The notes below the pieces were generated by a model. The model had not been told where the DNA came from. It did no database searches and saw only the letters and a list, made by a program, of their open reading frames with translations. This document shows, piece by piece, positions 1 to 9,191 of a DNA stretch of 64,000 nucleotides. This stretch comes from Spinactinospora alkalitolerans (lineage in GTDB: Bacteria; Actinomycetota; Actinomycetes; Streptosporangiales; Streptosporangiaceae). The position numbers and the translations under genes were made by a program. The stretch is from positions 2,542,001-2,606,000 of the forward strand of contig NZ_JACCCC010000001.1 in assembly GCF_013408795.1 (NCBI RefSeq), in the 5' to 3' direction. Every line of letters starts with the position of its first letter. Position 1 is the stretch's first letter.

Positions 1-303
1 AGCGCACCGATGCGCGAGGTGTTCCAGCTCGAACTGCGTGCCCACGCCGTCTTCAACGGGATGTTCGTCATCTGTTCCAACCGCGTCGGCAGGGAGGGTG
101 TCAAGGAGTACTTCGGGCTCAGCGCCGTCTACGGTCCCGACGGCGACATCCTCGCCCAAGCCGCCGACGACCGCGACGACGTCGCCGTCGCCGAGGTGGA
201 CCTGGAGCGTGTGGCCGCCACCCGGCGCAGTCGCCCGTTCCTGCGCGACCGCCGCCCGGAGCTGTACGACCGGCTGACCGGAATGGGAACGGCGACGCCA
301 TGA
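1..303 (+). CDS. Nitrilase-fold carbon-nitrogen hydrolase, C-terminal part (cut by window edge)
   Basis: Only the last 100 or so residues are in the window. The stretch with FVICSNRVG, a G-rich YGPDGDIL strand and a closing ERVAATRRSRPFLRDRRPELYD segment is the usual C-terminal pattern of N-carbamoyl or omega-amidase members of the CN-hydrolase superfamily. The Glu-Lys-Cys catalytic residues would lie upstream and cannot be checked. Its TGA overlaps the cofC start by four bases (ATGA), so the two are probably co-transcribed. The exact amide or nitrile substrate cannot be told. Confidence 0.8.
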   Translation, partial: SAPMREVFQLELRAHAVFNGMFVICSNRVGREGVKEYFGLSAVYGPDGDILAQAADDRDDVAVAEVDLERVAATRRSRPFLRDRRPELYDRLTGMGTATP

Positions 304-983
304 CCACGCCATGGATCGCACTGGTACCGGTCAAGCCCTTCGCGCGGGCCAAGAGCCGGTGCGCCGGACTCACACCGAACGCCAGGCGCTCCTTGGCCGA
401 GGCCATGATGACCGATGTGGTGCGACGGCTTCGAGGAGTGCCCGCCGTCCACTCAGTCGTTGTGGTGACGATGGACCCCGAGGTGACGGGCTTGGCCCTC
501 GCCTCGGGAGCCGCTGTCTCGAGCTCAGGGCGCTTCCCCGGCCTCAACGGTGAGGCCGGGGAAGCCCTCCGGATGATCGCCGGTGCCGCACCCGGTACCG
601 GGCTCACCTTGGTCATGGGTGATCTCGCGGGGGCGGGAACCGCCGACTACGCGGCGGCACTCGCTCTGGCCGCCCGCCACCGGCGCGCGGTCATCGGGGA
701 CGCCGACGGCACCGGAACGACCCTGCTCACCCTGCGTGATGTGGCGGACTTCCGGCCCTTCCTCGGCCCCGGCTCCCTGAGGCGGTTCCACGCCGCCGGA
801 TACCACGACCTCGGCGTGGGGCCCGCATCACCGCTGCGTCGGGACGTCGACACCGTCGACCACCTGTTGTCACTGCCCCCGCACACGCTCGGTCCCGCCA
901 CCCGGCAATGGCTCGCCGCCTTCCCGTCCGATGGGCGCCGACCGGATCCGAGCACGCACGAACGAAGGGTTGGAGCACTGTGA
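300..983 (+). CDS. cofC: 2-phospho-L-lactate / phosphoenolpyruvate guanylyltransferase (CofC/FbiD)
   Basis: A 227-residue nucleotidyltransferase-like protein. It opens with [16 protein letters not shown], the typical N-terminal nucleotide-binding segment of CofC/FbiD, and has GDLAG and a [11 protein letters not shown] motif, as in the family. It would activate 2-phospho-L-lactate or PEP with GTP to make the side-chain precursor of coenzyme F420. It overlaps the upstream hydrolase by ATGA and the downstream fbiC by GTGA, so the three read as one operon. In many actinomycetes cofC and fbiC lie apart, so this pairing is notable. Confidence 0.9.
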   Translation: MTTPWIALVPVKPFARAKSRCAGLTPNARRSLAEAMMTDVVRRLRGVPAVHSVVVVTMDPEVTGLALASGAAVSSSGRFPGLNGEAGEALRMIAGAAPGTGLTLVMGDLAGAGTADYAAALALAARHRRAVIGDADGTGTTLLTLRDVADFRPFLGPGSLRRFHAAGYHDLGVGPASPLRRDVDTVDHLLSLPPHTLGPATRQWLAAFPSDGRRPDPSTHERRVGAL

Positions 984-3604
984 ACGGCCTTCCCAGCCCC
1001 ACCCGCTCGGCCATGAACCGGGCGCTGCGCCGGGCCGTCGACGCCGTGACGCTCGACGCCGCTGAGACCGAGGTCCTGCTGCACGCGCGCGGCGCCGATC
1101 TCGACCGGCTCTGCGCTGCGGCGAGCCGGGTCCGCGACGCCGGTCTCGAGGCCGCCGGGCGGCCTGGCGTGATCACCTATTCCCGCAAGGTGTTCATTCC
1201 AGTCACCCGGCTATGCCGCGACCGCTGCCACTACTGCACCTTCGCCACCGTTCCGGGCCGGCTCCCCACGCCCTACCTCGGCCCTGACGAGATACTGGAC
1301 ATCGCCCGCGCGGGAGCGGCGGCGGGGTGCAAGGAGGCTCTGTTCACCTTGGGCGACCGGCCCGAGGAGCGCTGGCCCGCGGCCCGCTCCTGGCTGGACG
1401 CGCACGGCTACGACGACACGCTCAGCTACGTACGCGCCATGGCGATCCGGGTGCTGGAGGAGACCGGCCTGCTGCCGCACCTCAACCCCGGGGTGCTGTC
1501 CTGGACCGACCTGCAGCGGCTGAAGCCGGTGGCGCCGAGCATGGGCATGATGCTGGAGAGCACGGCGACCCGGCTGTGGTCCGAGCCGGGCGGCCCGCAC
1601 TACGGCTCACCCGACAAGGAGCCCGCGGTGCGGCTGCGGGTGTTGGAGGACGCGGGCCGCAGCAATGTGCCGTTCACCACAGGCATTCTCATCGGCATCG
1701 GGGAGACCTTCGCCGAACGGATCGACGCCCTGCGGGAGATTCGTCGGATCTCCCGGGCGTACGGGGGGATCCAGGAGGTGATCGTGCAGAACTTCCGGGC
1801 CAAGCCGGACACGGCGATGCGCGACGCGCCCGACGCCGGCCCGGCCGAACTGGCCGCCACCATCGCGGTGGCGCGGCTGCTGCTCGGCCCTGGGACCCGC
1901 ATCCAGGCCCCGCCGAACCTGGTGGGCGAGGAGTTCGCGCTGATGCTGCGGGCCGGCATCGACGACTGGGGCGGGGTCTCCCCGGTGACCGACGACCATG
2001 TCAACCCCGAGCGGCCCTGGCCGGTGATCGAGGAACTGGCCGCGCACGCCACGGCCGAGGGCTTCACCCTCCGCGAGCGGCTGACGGTCTATCCCGAGTA
2101 CCTGCGGCGCGGTGAGCCATGGCTGGATCCTCGGCTGGCTCCCCATGTGGCAGCGCTCGCCGATCCCGCGACCGGCCTGGCCGTCGAGGGAGCGCGGCCC
2201 CGCGGCCTGCCCTGGCAGGAACCGGAGACACCTCTCGTCGCTACTGGTCGCACCGACCTGTTCGCCGCCATCGACACAGACGGCCGTACCACCGACCGGC
2301 GGGCGGACTTCGACTCGGTGTACGGGGACTGGTCAGCGGTCGCTCAATCGGTGCCGGAGGCGGTACGCGCGTCCGAGCGAACGAGCGAAGGGCCCATCCC
2401 TTCCGGAGTCATACGACCGGAGCGGCTGCGATCCGAGTTCGCGGCGGCGCTGCGGGCGGCGGAGGCCGATCCCGCGGGGCTCGCGTCCGCGTCCGCACAG
2501 ACTCTGCTGGACGCCGCGCCGGGGGCGGAGATCGAGGCGCTGGCCGGGCTCGCCGACGACCTGCGTGCCGAGGCGGTTGGTGACGAGATCACCTATGTGG
2601 TCACCCGCAACATCAACTTCACCAACGTCTGCTATACCGGCTGCCGCTTTTGCGCCTTCGCTCAGCGCCGCACTGACGCCGACGCGTACACCCTGTCGTT
2701 GGAGCAGATCGGTGTGCGGGCCGAAGAGGCGTGGAAGGTCGGGGCGAGCGAGCTTTGCCTTCAGGGCGGAATCCACCCGGACCTGCCGGGCAGTGCGTAC
2801 TTCGACATCGCCGCCGAGATCAAGCGGCGTACTCCAGACATGCATGTGCACGCCTTCTCGCCCATGGAGGTCGTCAACGGTGCGACCAGGATGGACCTGT
2901 CGGTACGGGAGTGGCTCCAAGCAGCCCAGGAGGCGGGCGTCGACTCGTTGCCAGGCACGGCCGCCGAGATCCTCGACGATGAGGTCCGCTGGGTGCTCAC
3001 CAAGGGAAAACTCCCCGCGGCCCAGTGGATCGACGTGGTCACCACCGCGCACGAGCTGGGTATCCCGACCACGGCGACGATGATGTACGGCCACGTGGAC
3101 ACCCCGCGCCACTGGGTGGACCACATCAAGCTGATCGGACAGATCCAGGAGGAGACGGGCGGGTTCACCGAGTTCGTTCTTCTGCCGTTCGTCCATACCA
3201 ACTCCCCGATCTATCTGGCCGGAATCGCCCGGTCCGGGCCGACCGCCCTGGAGAACCGGGCCGTGCACGCCCTGGCGCGGATTCTGCTGCACGGCAAGAT
3301 CCGCAATATCCAGACGAGCTGGGTGAAGCTGGCGCGGCGGAGCGTCCTCGGCGTCCTGCGGGGCGGTGTCAACGACATCGGCGGAACGCTGATGGAGGAG
3401 ACCATCAGCAGGATGGCGGGCTCTGAACAGGGCAGCTACAAGAGCGTGAGTGACCTGGAGGCTTTGGCCCACGATGCCGACCGCCCAGCGCGCATGAGGA
3501 CCACCACGTACGGCACTGTCAGCGCGGAGCGGGAGGCAGCGGCTCGCGAGCACGATGGAGTTTGGCGGCCGTCGAGACCGTCTTTGACATTACTCAATTC
3601 GTAG
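980..3604 (+). CDS. fbiC: FO synthase, CofG-CofH fusion (FbiC)
   Basis: An 874-residue, two-module radical-SAM enzyme that makes the deazaflavin FO of coenzyme F420 from tyrosine and 5-amino-6-ribitylaminouracil. The CofG half carries the 4Fe-4S motif CRDRCHYC (Cys79, 83, 86). The CofH half carries CYTGCRFC (Cys551, 555, 558). Length and order match actinobacterial FbiC. I chose the GTG at 980 because it overlaps the cofC stop (GTGA); an in-frame start at 908 would lie inside cofC. A strong hairpin follows the stop. fbiA and fbiB are not in the window. Confidence 0.95.
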   Translation: MNGLPSPTRSAMNRALRRAVDAVTLDAAETEVLLHARGADLDRLCAAASRVRDAGLEAAGRPGVITYSRKVFIPVTRLCRDRCHYCTFATVPGRLPTPYLGPDEILDIARAGAAAGCKEALFTLGDRPEERWPAARSWLDAHGYDDTLSYVRAMAIRVLEETGLLPHLNPGVLSWTDLQRLKPVAPSMGMMLESTATRLWSEPGGPHYGSPDKEPAVRLRVLEDAGRSNVPFTTGILIGIGETFAERIDALREIRRISRAYGGIQEVIVQNFRAKPDTAMRDAPDAGPAELAATIAVARLLLGPGTRIQAPPNLVGEEFALMLRAGIDDWGGVSPVTDDHVNPERPWPVIEELAAHATAEGFTLRERLTVYPEYLRRGEPWLDPRLAPHVAALADPATGLAVEGARPRGLPWQEPETPLVATGRTDLFAAIDTDGRTTDRRADFDSVYGDWSAVAQSVPEAVRASERTSEGPIPSGVIRPERLRSEFAAALRAAEADPAGLASASAQTLLDAAPGAEIEALAGLADDLRAEAVGDEITYVVTRNINFTNVCYTGCRFCAFAQRRTDADAYTLSLEQIGVRAEEAWKVGASELCLQGGIHPDLPGSAYFDIAAEIKRRTPDMHVHAFSPMEVVNGATRMDLSVREWLQAAQEAGVDSLPGTAAEILDDEVRWVLTKGKLPAAQWIDVVTTAHELGIPTTATMMYGHVDTPRHWVDHIKLIGQIQEETGGFTEFVLLPFVHTNSPIYLAGIARSGPTALENRAVHALARILLHGKIRNIQTSWVKLARRSVLGVLRGGVNDIGGTLMEETISRMAGSEQGSYKSVSDLEALAHDADRPARMRTTTYGTVSAEREAAAREHDGVWRPSRPSLTLLNS

Positions 3605-3618
3605 GGCACTGCTATCAC

Positions 3619-3651
3619 GCCCGCTTGCCAGGACAACCGTCCTGGGCGGGC
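3619..3651 (+). terminator. Terminator-like hairpin after fbiC
   Basis: Two stacked stems: GCCCGC pairs with GCGGGC, and inside it CCAGGAC pairs with GTCCTGG around an AACC loop. It begins 15 bases after the fbiC stop. There is no clear T-tract, which is common in high-GC actinomycete terminators. Confidence 0.65.
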
Positions 3652-3828
3652 CCGACGAATATCGGATACGCCGGCGAATCCCGTGTGCCGCCTCGCTCTT
3701 TCTCCGGGACAGGAGTGGAGGCACATGGGTGCGGGGTGATTCGCCGGCATTCCGCTGCTTTCTGAATCCGGGATTACGGCATCTTGTAAAACCCGCCGAA
3801 CATTTCAGCAAAACCGTTGACGAGAATC

Positions 3829-3887
3829 GAGCCACCCTTTAGCGTGAACTATCAGTTCACTCAGTGATCCAACCCGCTGGGTGGCTC
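3829..3887. repeat. Nested inverted repeats (candidate operator inside a larger dyad)
   Basis: The outer arms are GAGCCACCC (3829-3837) and GGGTGGCTC (3879-3887), perfect nine-base complements. Between them lies a second perfect dyad, GTGAAC-TATCA-GTTCAC (3844-3860), with the size and symmetry of a transcription-factor site. It sits about 220 bases upstream of the iclR gene. It could be an operator within an RNA-forming leader or the remnant of a mobile-element end. Confidence 0.55.
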
Positions 3888-4077
3888 AACAGTCCGCGAA
3901 GCCCTCTACGGCCTAGCGGCCGGACCGCTCCTCGGTCTCACGCCGGCGGTGTTCTTCCTTCGCGGTGAGTCCTACCAGCCAGAAACGGTCACGATCACTG
4001 CCGACGGCAGCGGCAGGCTCACCTGCCAGTATGGTCGCACTGCTCGCAGTGATCTCGACGTGACAGATGGAGGAACA

Positions 4078-4869
4078 ATGGCAGCCAGCGAAGCAGGGCT
4101 TGTCCGCAGAACGATCTGGCTACTGCGTACGGTCGCCGCGCATCCGGAAGGGGTCGGCCTTAGCAGGATCGCCCGGGAGTCCGGTATTCCCAAGGCCACC
4201 TGTTACCGGGTCCTCACCGTCCTCGAACGTGAGAGCTGGCTGAACCTGGATCCGGCCACCCGCCGCTACCACGTCTCGCTGGGGTTGCTCTCCATCGTCG
4301 GCGGGCTGCTGGACGGCAGCGGCGCCTACGGGCACATGCAGGACGTGCTGCGGAACCTGACCAAGGAGACCAAGGAGACGGCCGGCTTCGACGTCCTGCT
4401 CGCGCCCAAGGTCATGGTCGTCGCCCAGGTTTCCGGCCCGTCCCTGATCGGGCAGACCCTCAAACCCGTACCGAGGACCCAACCCGTCTGGGCCACCTCC
4501 ACCGGCAAGGTTCTGCTCAGCACCCTCGACCCGGATACCATCCACGCCGAGTTCGGTGAGGAGTTCGAGACCAACGCGCCCGAGCAGCTCGGCGGGCTCG
4601 ACGCGTTCATCGACTCCATGGCCGAGGTGCGGGCCCGCGGCTATGCCGTCGCCTACGACGAACTGGAGGTGGGCGCGGCCTCCGTCGCCGCCCCGGTTCG
4701 CGTCAGTCAGGCGACCACCTACGCCGTCTGGATCGGCGGCCCCACCTACCGGCTGACCCGCTTGCGTATCGACGAGGTCGCCGAGTCCGTGATGAAGGCG
4801 GCTCGCCAGCTCAGCGACCTGCTGAGCGTCACCGGCATCGAACTGCCCACCGCACTCACCGAGCGCTAA
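4078..4869 (+). CDS. IclR-family transcriptional regulator
   Basis: A 263-residue IclR protein. It has an N-terminal winged helix (VRRTIWLLRTVAAHPEGVGLSRIARESGIPKATCYRVL as separate helices) and a C-terminal effector domain with the family's ATSTGKVLLS and GYAVAYDELEVGAASVAAPV segments. I placed the start at 4078, behind GGAGG. A longer in-frame extension to 3949 reads into the leader and lacks family similarity. It lies immediately upstream of, and co-directional with, the ALDH-amidase-permease genes, so it probably controls them. The GTGAAC dyad upstream and the GGTTCA/TGGACC dyad before the permease are candidate sites. Confidence 0.9.
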   Translation: MAASEAGLVRRTIWLLRTVAAHPEGVGLSRIARESGIPKATCYRVLTVLERESWLNLDPATRRYHVSLGLLSIVGGLLDGSGAYGHMQDVLRNLTKETKETAGFDVLLAPKVMVVAQVSGPSLIGQTLKPVPRTQPVWATSTGKVLLSTLDPDTIHAEFGEEFETNAPEQLGGLDAFIDSMAEVRARGYAVAYDELEVGAASVAAPVRVSQATTYAVWIGGPTYRLTRLRIDEVAESVMKAARQLSDLLSVTGIELPTALTER

Positions 4870-4974
4870 CCGAGCGCTAGTGCCCTCATCGACACCGGCT
4901 CGTCCCCGTGCGCGAAACCCACCCCACAGCCACTCCCGCCTGACGCGGTGGCGGCACGATCGAGGAGGAAACGA

Positions 4975-6459
4975 ATGGCTACACTTCAGGCGCGACTCCA
5001 GGCCGCCCGCGAGATTGCGGAACGGATACCCAAGGGCCTGTACGTCGACGGCGAATGGCGCCCGTCCCGCAGCGGGGCGACCGTCGCCGTGGAAGACCCG
5101 GGCACCGGTACGGTGATCGCCGAGGTCGCCGACGCGGACACGGCGGACGCCACGGACGCCCTCGACGCTGCGGTGCGTGCCCAAGCGTCCTGGTCGGCGA
5201 CGCCTCCCCGGGAGCGTGGCGAGGTGCTGCGCCGGGCCTTCGAGACGATCATCGCCCGCAAGGACGACCTGGCCTCGCTGATGACCCTGGAGATGGGCAA
5301 GCCGCTCGCGGAGTCCCAGGCCGAGGTGGTCTACGCCGCCGAGTTCCTGCGATGGTTCTCTGAGGAGGCCGTCCGTATTGACGGCGGGTACATGACCGCC
5401 CCGGGCGGCGGGTCCCGAGTGGTGACGATGCGTCAGCCGGTGGGTCCCTGCCTGCTGGTCACCCCGTGGAATTTTCCCATGGCGATGGGTACCCGGAAGA
5501 TCGGTCCGGCGCTCGCGGCCGGCTGCACCACCGTCATCAAGCCTGCCAAACAGACCCCGCTGTCCATGCTGGCCCTGGTGAACATCCTCCGGGAGGCCGG
5601 GGCACCCGCCGGCGTGGTGAACGTCTTCACCACCAACCACTCCGGCCAGGTTACCGACCATCTGCTGAACGACTCCCGGCTGCGGAAGCTGTCCTTCACC
5701 GGGTCCACCGAGGTCGGCCGCGCGCTGCTCGCCAAGTCGTCGCGGAACGTGCTGCGCACCTCCATGGAACTCGGTGGCAACGCCCCCTTCCTGGTCTTCG
5801 CCGACGCCGATCTCGACGCCGCGGTGGAGGGCGCGTTCCAGGCGAAGATGCGCAACGTCGGTGAGGCCTGCACGGCCGCCAACCGGTTCTACGTCCAGTC
5901 CTCGGTCGCCGACGAGTTCGCGCGTCGCCTGGCTGACAGACTGACCGCCCTGCCCGTCGGCCACGGCCTGGACCCGGACACCCAGGTCGGTCCGCTGATC
6001 GACGCGGACGCGGTGAAGAACGTCACCGCACTGGTCGCCGACGCCACCTCCGCCGGCGCCACTGTCCTCACCGGAGGCGGACCGGTCTCGTCGGACGGCC
6101 ACTTTTTCGCGCCGACCGTGCTCGGCGGGGTGCCGCTCGGGGCCCGCACGCTCACGGAGGAGATCTTCGGTCCGGTCGCACCGATCGTCACCTTCGACGA
6201 CGAGGACACGGCGGTGGCCTTGGCGAACGACTCCGAGTACGGACTGGCGGGCTATCTGTTCACCGAGGACCTGAACCGCGGCCTTCGAGTGAGCGAGCGG
6301 CTGGAGTGCGGCATGGTCGGACTCAACCAGGGGATCATCTCCAACCCCGCCGCCCCCTTCGGCGGAGTCAAGCAGTCCGGGCTCGGCCGGGAGGGCGGAG
6401 CGGTGGGTATCGACGAGTACCTGAATATCAAATACATGGCGATCAAGGTGGCACCATGA
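4975..6459 (+). CDS. NAD(P)-dependent aldehyde dehydrogenase, succinate-semialdehyde type
   Basis: A 494-residue soluble ALDH. The catalytic Glu265 is in MELGGNAPF and the nucleophile Cys299 is in GEACTAANR, the GabD/succinate-semialdehyde signature. TPWNFP and FTGSTEVG for cofactor binding are present. It starts behind an AGGAGG site. The next gene overlaps it by ATGA, so the aldehyde it oxidises probably comes from the amidase reaction. A likely reaction is succinic or malonic semialdehyde to the acid, but the substrate is inferred. Confidence 0.9.
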   Translation: MATLQARLQAAREIAERIPKGLYVDGEWRPSRSGATVAVEDPGTGTVIAEVADADTADATDALDAAVRAQASWSATPPRERGEVLRRAFETIIARKDDLASLMTLEMGKPLAESQAEVVYAAEFLRWFSEEAVRIDGGYMTAPGGGSRVVTMRQPVGPCLLVTPWNFPMAMGTRKIGPALAAGCTTVIKPAKQTPLSMLALVNILREAGAPAGVVNVFTTNHSGQVTDHLLNDSRLRKLSFTGSTEVGRALLAKSSRNVLRTSMELGGNAPFLVFADADLDAAVEGAFQAKMRNVGEACTAANRFYVQSSVADEFARRLADRLTALPVGHGLDPDTQVGPLIDADAVKNVTALVADATSAGATVLTGGGPVSSDGHFFAPTVLGGVPLGARTLTEEIFGPVAPIVTFDDEDTAVALANDSEYGLAGYLFTEDLNRGLRVSERLECGMVGLNQGIISNPAAPFGGVKQSGLGREGGAVGIDEYLNIKYMAIKVAP

Positions 6460-7316
6460 CGGCCTTCATCCTGGCGGGCATCCAGTTCGAACCCGTCCTC
6501 GGTGACCCCGCGGCGAACATCGAGACGTCCTCACGGCTCATCCGCCAGGCGGCGGCCGATGGGGCCAGGTTGGTCGTTCTGCCCGAAGCGGCCTCGGCCG
6601 GATACATGTTCACCGACCGCGCGGACGCCCGCAGGAACGCCGAACCCGTTCCCGGCGGGCCGGTCTCCTCCGCCTGGGCCGCGCTCGCCGCCGAACTGGA
6701 CCTGTGGCTCGTCGCCGGGACCATTGAACTGGCGGGCGAGAAGGTGTACAACTCGGCGGCCCTGATCGGTCCCGAGGGGCATGTCGGGACGTTCCGCAAG
6801 GCACACCTGTGGAACTTCGAGAAGGAGCTGTACGACCGTCAGGAAGACGGATTTCCCGTCTTCCGCACGCCGCTCGGCAACATCGGCATCGGCATCTGCT
6901 ACGACGCGTGGTTCCCGGAGGCCTTTCGCAGCGCCGCGCTCAGCGGCGCCGACCTGCTGGCCCTCCCGGCGAACTGGGTGCCCGTACCCGGGCAACCGGA
7001 GGACACCCCGGCGATGGCCAACCTGATGTGCATGACCGGGGCGCACAGCAACCAGTTCTACGTCGCCGGGGTCAGCCGTATCGGCAGCGAACGCAACCAG
7101 TCCTTCATCGGCCAGTCGCTGATCGTGGGCCCGGACGGCTGGCCGCTGGCCGGACCGGCCGGCGGCGACGAGGAGGCCGTCCTTCTCGCGGAGGTGGACC
7201 TGATCGGCTCCCGCGAGGAGCGGCTGGGAAACCCCTTCAACCAGCCGCTCGGTGACCGGCGGACCGACGTCTACCTCACTGGCGACTTCATCCCGGACTG
7301 CTCCGACACCACCTGA
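6456..7316 (+). CDS. Carbon-nitrogen hydrolase (nitrilase superfamily amidase)
   Basis: A 286-residue complete CN hydrolase with the Glu-Lys-Cys triad: Glu44 in LPEAAS, Lys115 in FRKAHLW, Cys148 in GICYDAW. It hydrolyses a non-peptide amide, carbamoyl or nitrile C-N bond in the cytoplasm. It is translationally coupled to the semialdehyde dehydrogenase (ATGA overlap) and precedes an NCS1 permease. This fits a ring-opened N-heterocycle being deformylated or decarbamoylated to a semialdehyde or amino acid. It is a different protein from the partial hydrolase at the left edge. Confidence 0.9.
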   Translation: MTAFILAGIQFEPVLGDPAANIETSSRLIRQAAADGARLVVLPEAASAGYMFTDRADARRNAEPVPGGPVSSAWAALAAELDLWLVAGTIELAGEKVYNSAALIGPEGHVGTFRKAHLWNFEKELYDRQEDGFPVFRTPLGNIGIGICYDAWFPEAFRSAALSGADLLALPANWVPVPGQPEDTPAMANLMCMTGAHSNQFYVAGVSRIGSERNQSFIGQSLIVGPDGWPLAGPAGGDEEAVLLAEVDLIGSREERLGNPFNQPLGDRRTDVYLTGDFIPDCSDTT

Positions 7317-7515
7317 GACCGGTCCGGCATCTTCCCGGTCCCTCCGGGCGCCCGGAAGAGCTCCTCCGGCATCGGCCGGTAACCCACCCGGTGCTCCCGA
7401 GCCCCGGAAACTCCTTTTCGCGACGGTACCCCGCAAACTCTCCCAGGCACCTGTAGCGGAAAACACCCGCATCTATTGACACACGGACAGCCCTCCCAGA
7501 CACTTGTCCCTATTA

Positions 7516-7543
7516 AATGGACCTCTGGTTCACTGAATGGACC
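7516..7543. promoter_or_regulatory. Candidate operator before the NCS1 permease
   Basis: AATGGACC occurs twice exactly 20 bases apart (7516-7523, 7536-7543). The second copy is one arm of an imperfect dyad GGTTCA-CTGAA-TGGACC. Its arms resemble the GTGAAC/GTTCAC dyad upstream of the iclR gene, so IclR binding is a reasonable guess. If it is an operator, translation of the permease may start at ATG 7544 or later. Confidence 0.4.
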
Positions 7544-9085
7544 ATGGTTATGCGAATGATCAAGCGCACCAACGAACAAGTGGAGCTCGCCGACCCGAGC
7601 AGCATCGAGGCGAGCCCACTCAACAACGAGGACCTGGCGCCCGTACCTCTGTCCCGCAGGACCTGGACCACGTACAACTACGCGGCGTTGTGGATGGGCA
7701 TCGCCCATGGCATCCCCACGTACTACCTCGCCAGTGGCCTCATCAACCTCGGCATGAGCTGGTATCAAGCGGTCATGACGGTCGCCCTGGGCAACCTGAT
7801 CGTCCTGGTGCCCATCCTGCTCAACAGCCACGCCGGCACCAAGTACGGCATCCCCTATCCCGTCTTCGCCCGCGCCGCCTTCGGTACTCTCGGCGCCAAC
7901 GTGCCGGCGATCCTGCGTGCCCTGTCCGCATGCGGCTGGTTCGGTATCCAGACGTGGGTCGGCGGCGAGGCCATCTACATCATCACCGGTGCCTTCGCTG
8001 GCGACGCGTGGATCCACGCGAGCGAGATATGGGGCCACCCGAAGACGTTGTGGCTGTCCTTCGCGATCTTCTGGCTCCTGCAGATCGCACTCATCATCCG
8101 CGGCATCGAATCCATCCGCCGCTTCGAGAACTGGTCCGCGCCGCTCATTCTGATCGTCGCCGCGTTCCTTCTGGTCTGGATGGTCATACAGGCGGACGGC
8201 TTCGGCCCGCTCGCCAGCGAGCCGTCCAAGCTGGGCTGGGGAGCCGACTTCTGGGTGCTGTTCGCGCCTTCCCTGATGGGCATGATCGCGTACTTCGCCA
8301 CGATGTCCGTGAACATCGCGGACTTCACCCGCTTCGCCAAGGGACAGCGGGAACAGGTCGTCGGCCAGACGGTAGGCCTACCGCCCACGATCACCCTGTT
8401 CTCCATGATGGGCGCTCTCACCACTTCGGCGACCATCGCCGTCTATGGGCACGCGATCTGGGACCCGGTCGAACTGGTCAGCCGTTTCTCCAACCCGGTC
8501 GTCATCGTGTTCGCCCTGCTGTGCGTCATCGTGGCCACCGTCGCCGTCAATGTCGCATCCAACACCGTGGGCCCGGCGTACGACTTCTCCAACGCCTTCC
8601 CGCGCCTCATCAGTTTCCGCACCGGCGGTATCATCGCCGGCGTCATCGCCATCCTGATGCAGCCCTGGCGGCTGCTGTCCTCGCCCGAGCTGTACATCTT
8701 CACTTGGCTCGGCGTGACCGGTGCCTTCCTCGGCGGTGTCGCCGGAATCCTGATCGCGGACTACTGGCTTGTGCGCAAGCGCGAACTCGACCTCGTCGGA
8801 CTGTACACACGCGGCGGACCGTACGAGTACGCGAAGGGCTTCAACTGGCGCCCGCTTGTGGCGCTCGGGGTCGTGCTGTTCCTCTCCCTCGGTGGCGCGT
8901 ACTCCGCGAACAGCGGGGGTCCCTTCCCGGCCGATGGATACATTCCCCTCCTCAAGCCGCTGTTCGACTACAACTGGGCCGTCGCCTTCCTCGGCGGCCT
9001 CGCCCTGCACACAGCGCTGAGCAAACTCTTCCCGCCCCGCACACCGCGCCGGGCGGCCGAAGAGGCCGAGCGAATCGCGGTCTGA
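7517..9085 (+). CDS. NCS1-family nucleobase/hydantoin/allantoin permease
   Basis: Up to 522 residues, about 12 membrane segments. The first conserved block, RTWTTYNYAALWMGIAHGIPTYYLASG in pieces, is typical of NCS1 (uracil, cytosine, hydantoin, allantoin, thiamine). FARAAFG, VGGEAIY and MSVNIADFTRFAKG are further family marks. No clear ribosome-binding site is seen before 7517; ATGs at 7544, 7550 and 7556 are alternatives. With the adjacent amidase it points to import of an N-heterocycle or ureide. Confidence 0.9.
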   Translation: MDLWFTEWTMVMRMIKRTNEQVELADPSSIEASPLNNEDLAPVPLSRRTWTTYNYAALWMGIAHGIPTYYLASGLINLGMSWYQAVMTVALGNLIVLVPILLNSHAGTKYGIPYPVFARAAFGTLGANVPAILRALSACGWFGIQTWVGGEAIYIITGAFAGDAWIHASEIWGHPKTLWLSFAIFWLLQIALIIRGIESIRRFENWSAPLILIVAAFLLVWMVIQADGFGPLASEPSKLGWGADFWVLFAPSLMGMIAYFATMSVNIADFTRFAKGQREQVVGQTVGLPPTITLFSMMGALTTSATIAVYGHAIWDPVELVSRFSNPVVIVFALLCVIVATVAVNVASNTVGPAYDFSNAFPRLISFRTGGIIAGVIAILMQPWRLLSSPELYIFTWLGVTGAFLGGVAGILIADYWLVRKRELDLVGLYTRGGPYEYAKGFNWRPLVALGVVLFLSLGGAYSANSGGPFPADGYIPLLKPLFDYNWAVAFLGGLALHTALSKLFPPRTPRRAAEEAERIAV

Positions 9086-9191
9086 CCCCGGGACGGCCGA
9101 CACGCCCGGTTGCCCGCCCCGTTGAGGCCATGCGGAGTGGCCGTTGACGTTTCCCACCCACACCCACCGCAGTCTCTTTTGGAGAACCCAG

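Larger units (their letters stand above)
3605..4077. other. Intergenic region between fbiC and the iclR gene
   Basis: This 473-base gap has no convincing gene. It holds a GC-rich terminator-like hairpin just after fbiC, a nested pair of inverted repeats at 3829-3887, and a small CACTG/CAGTG dyad at 4038-4051 just upstream of the iclR ribosome-binding site. The middle part (about 3760-3830) is less GC-rich than its surroundings. Confidence 0.6.

Noticed and set aside
4120-6102. A 660-codon open frame antisense to the iclR and ALDH genes
   Set aside because: It is the mirror of well-conserved genes in GC-rich DNA, has low-complexity Gly/Arg/His composition and no family motif or ribosome-binding site.
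7476-7516. TTGACA at 7476 as the -35 box of the permease promoter
   Set aside because: The only -10-like hexamer (TATTAA at 7511) is 29 bases away, too far for a standard promoter.
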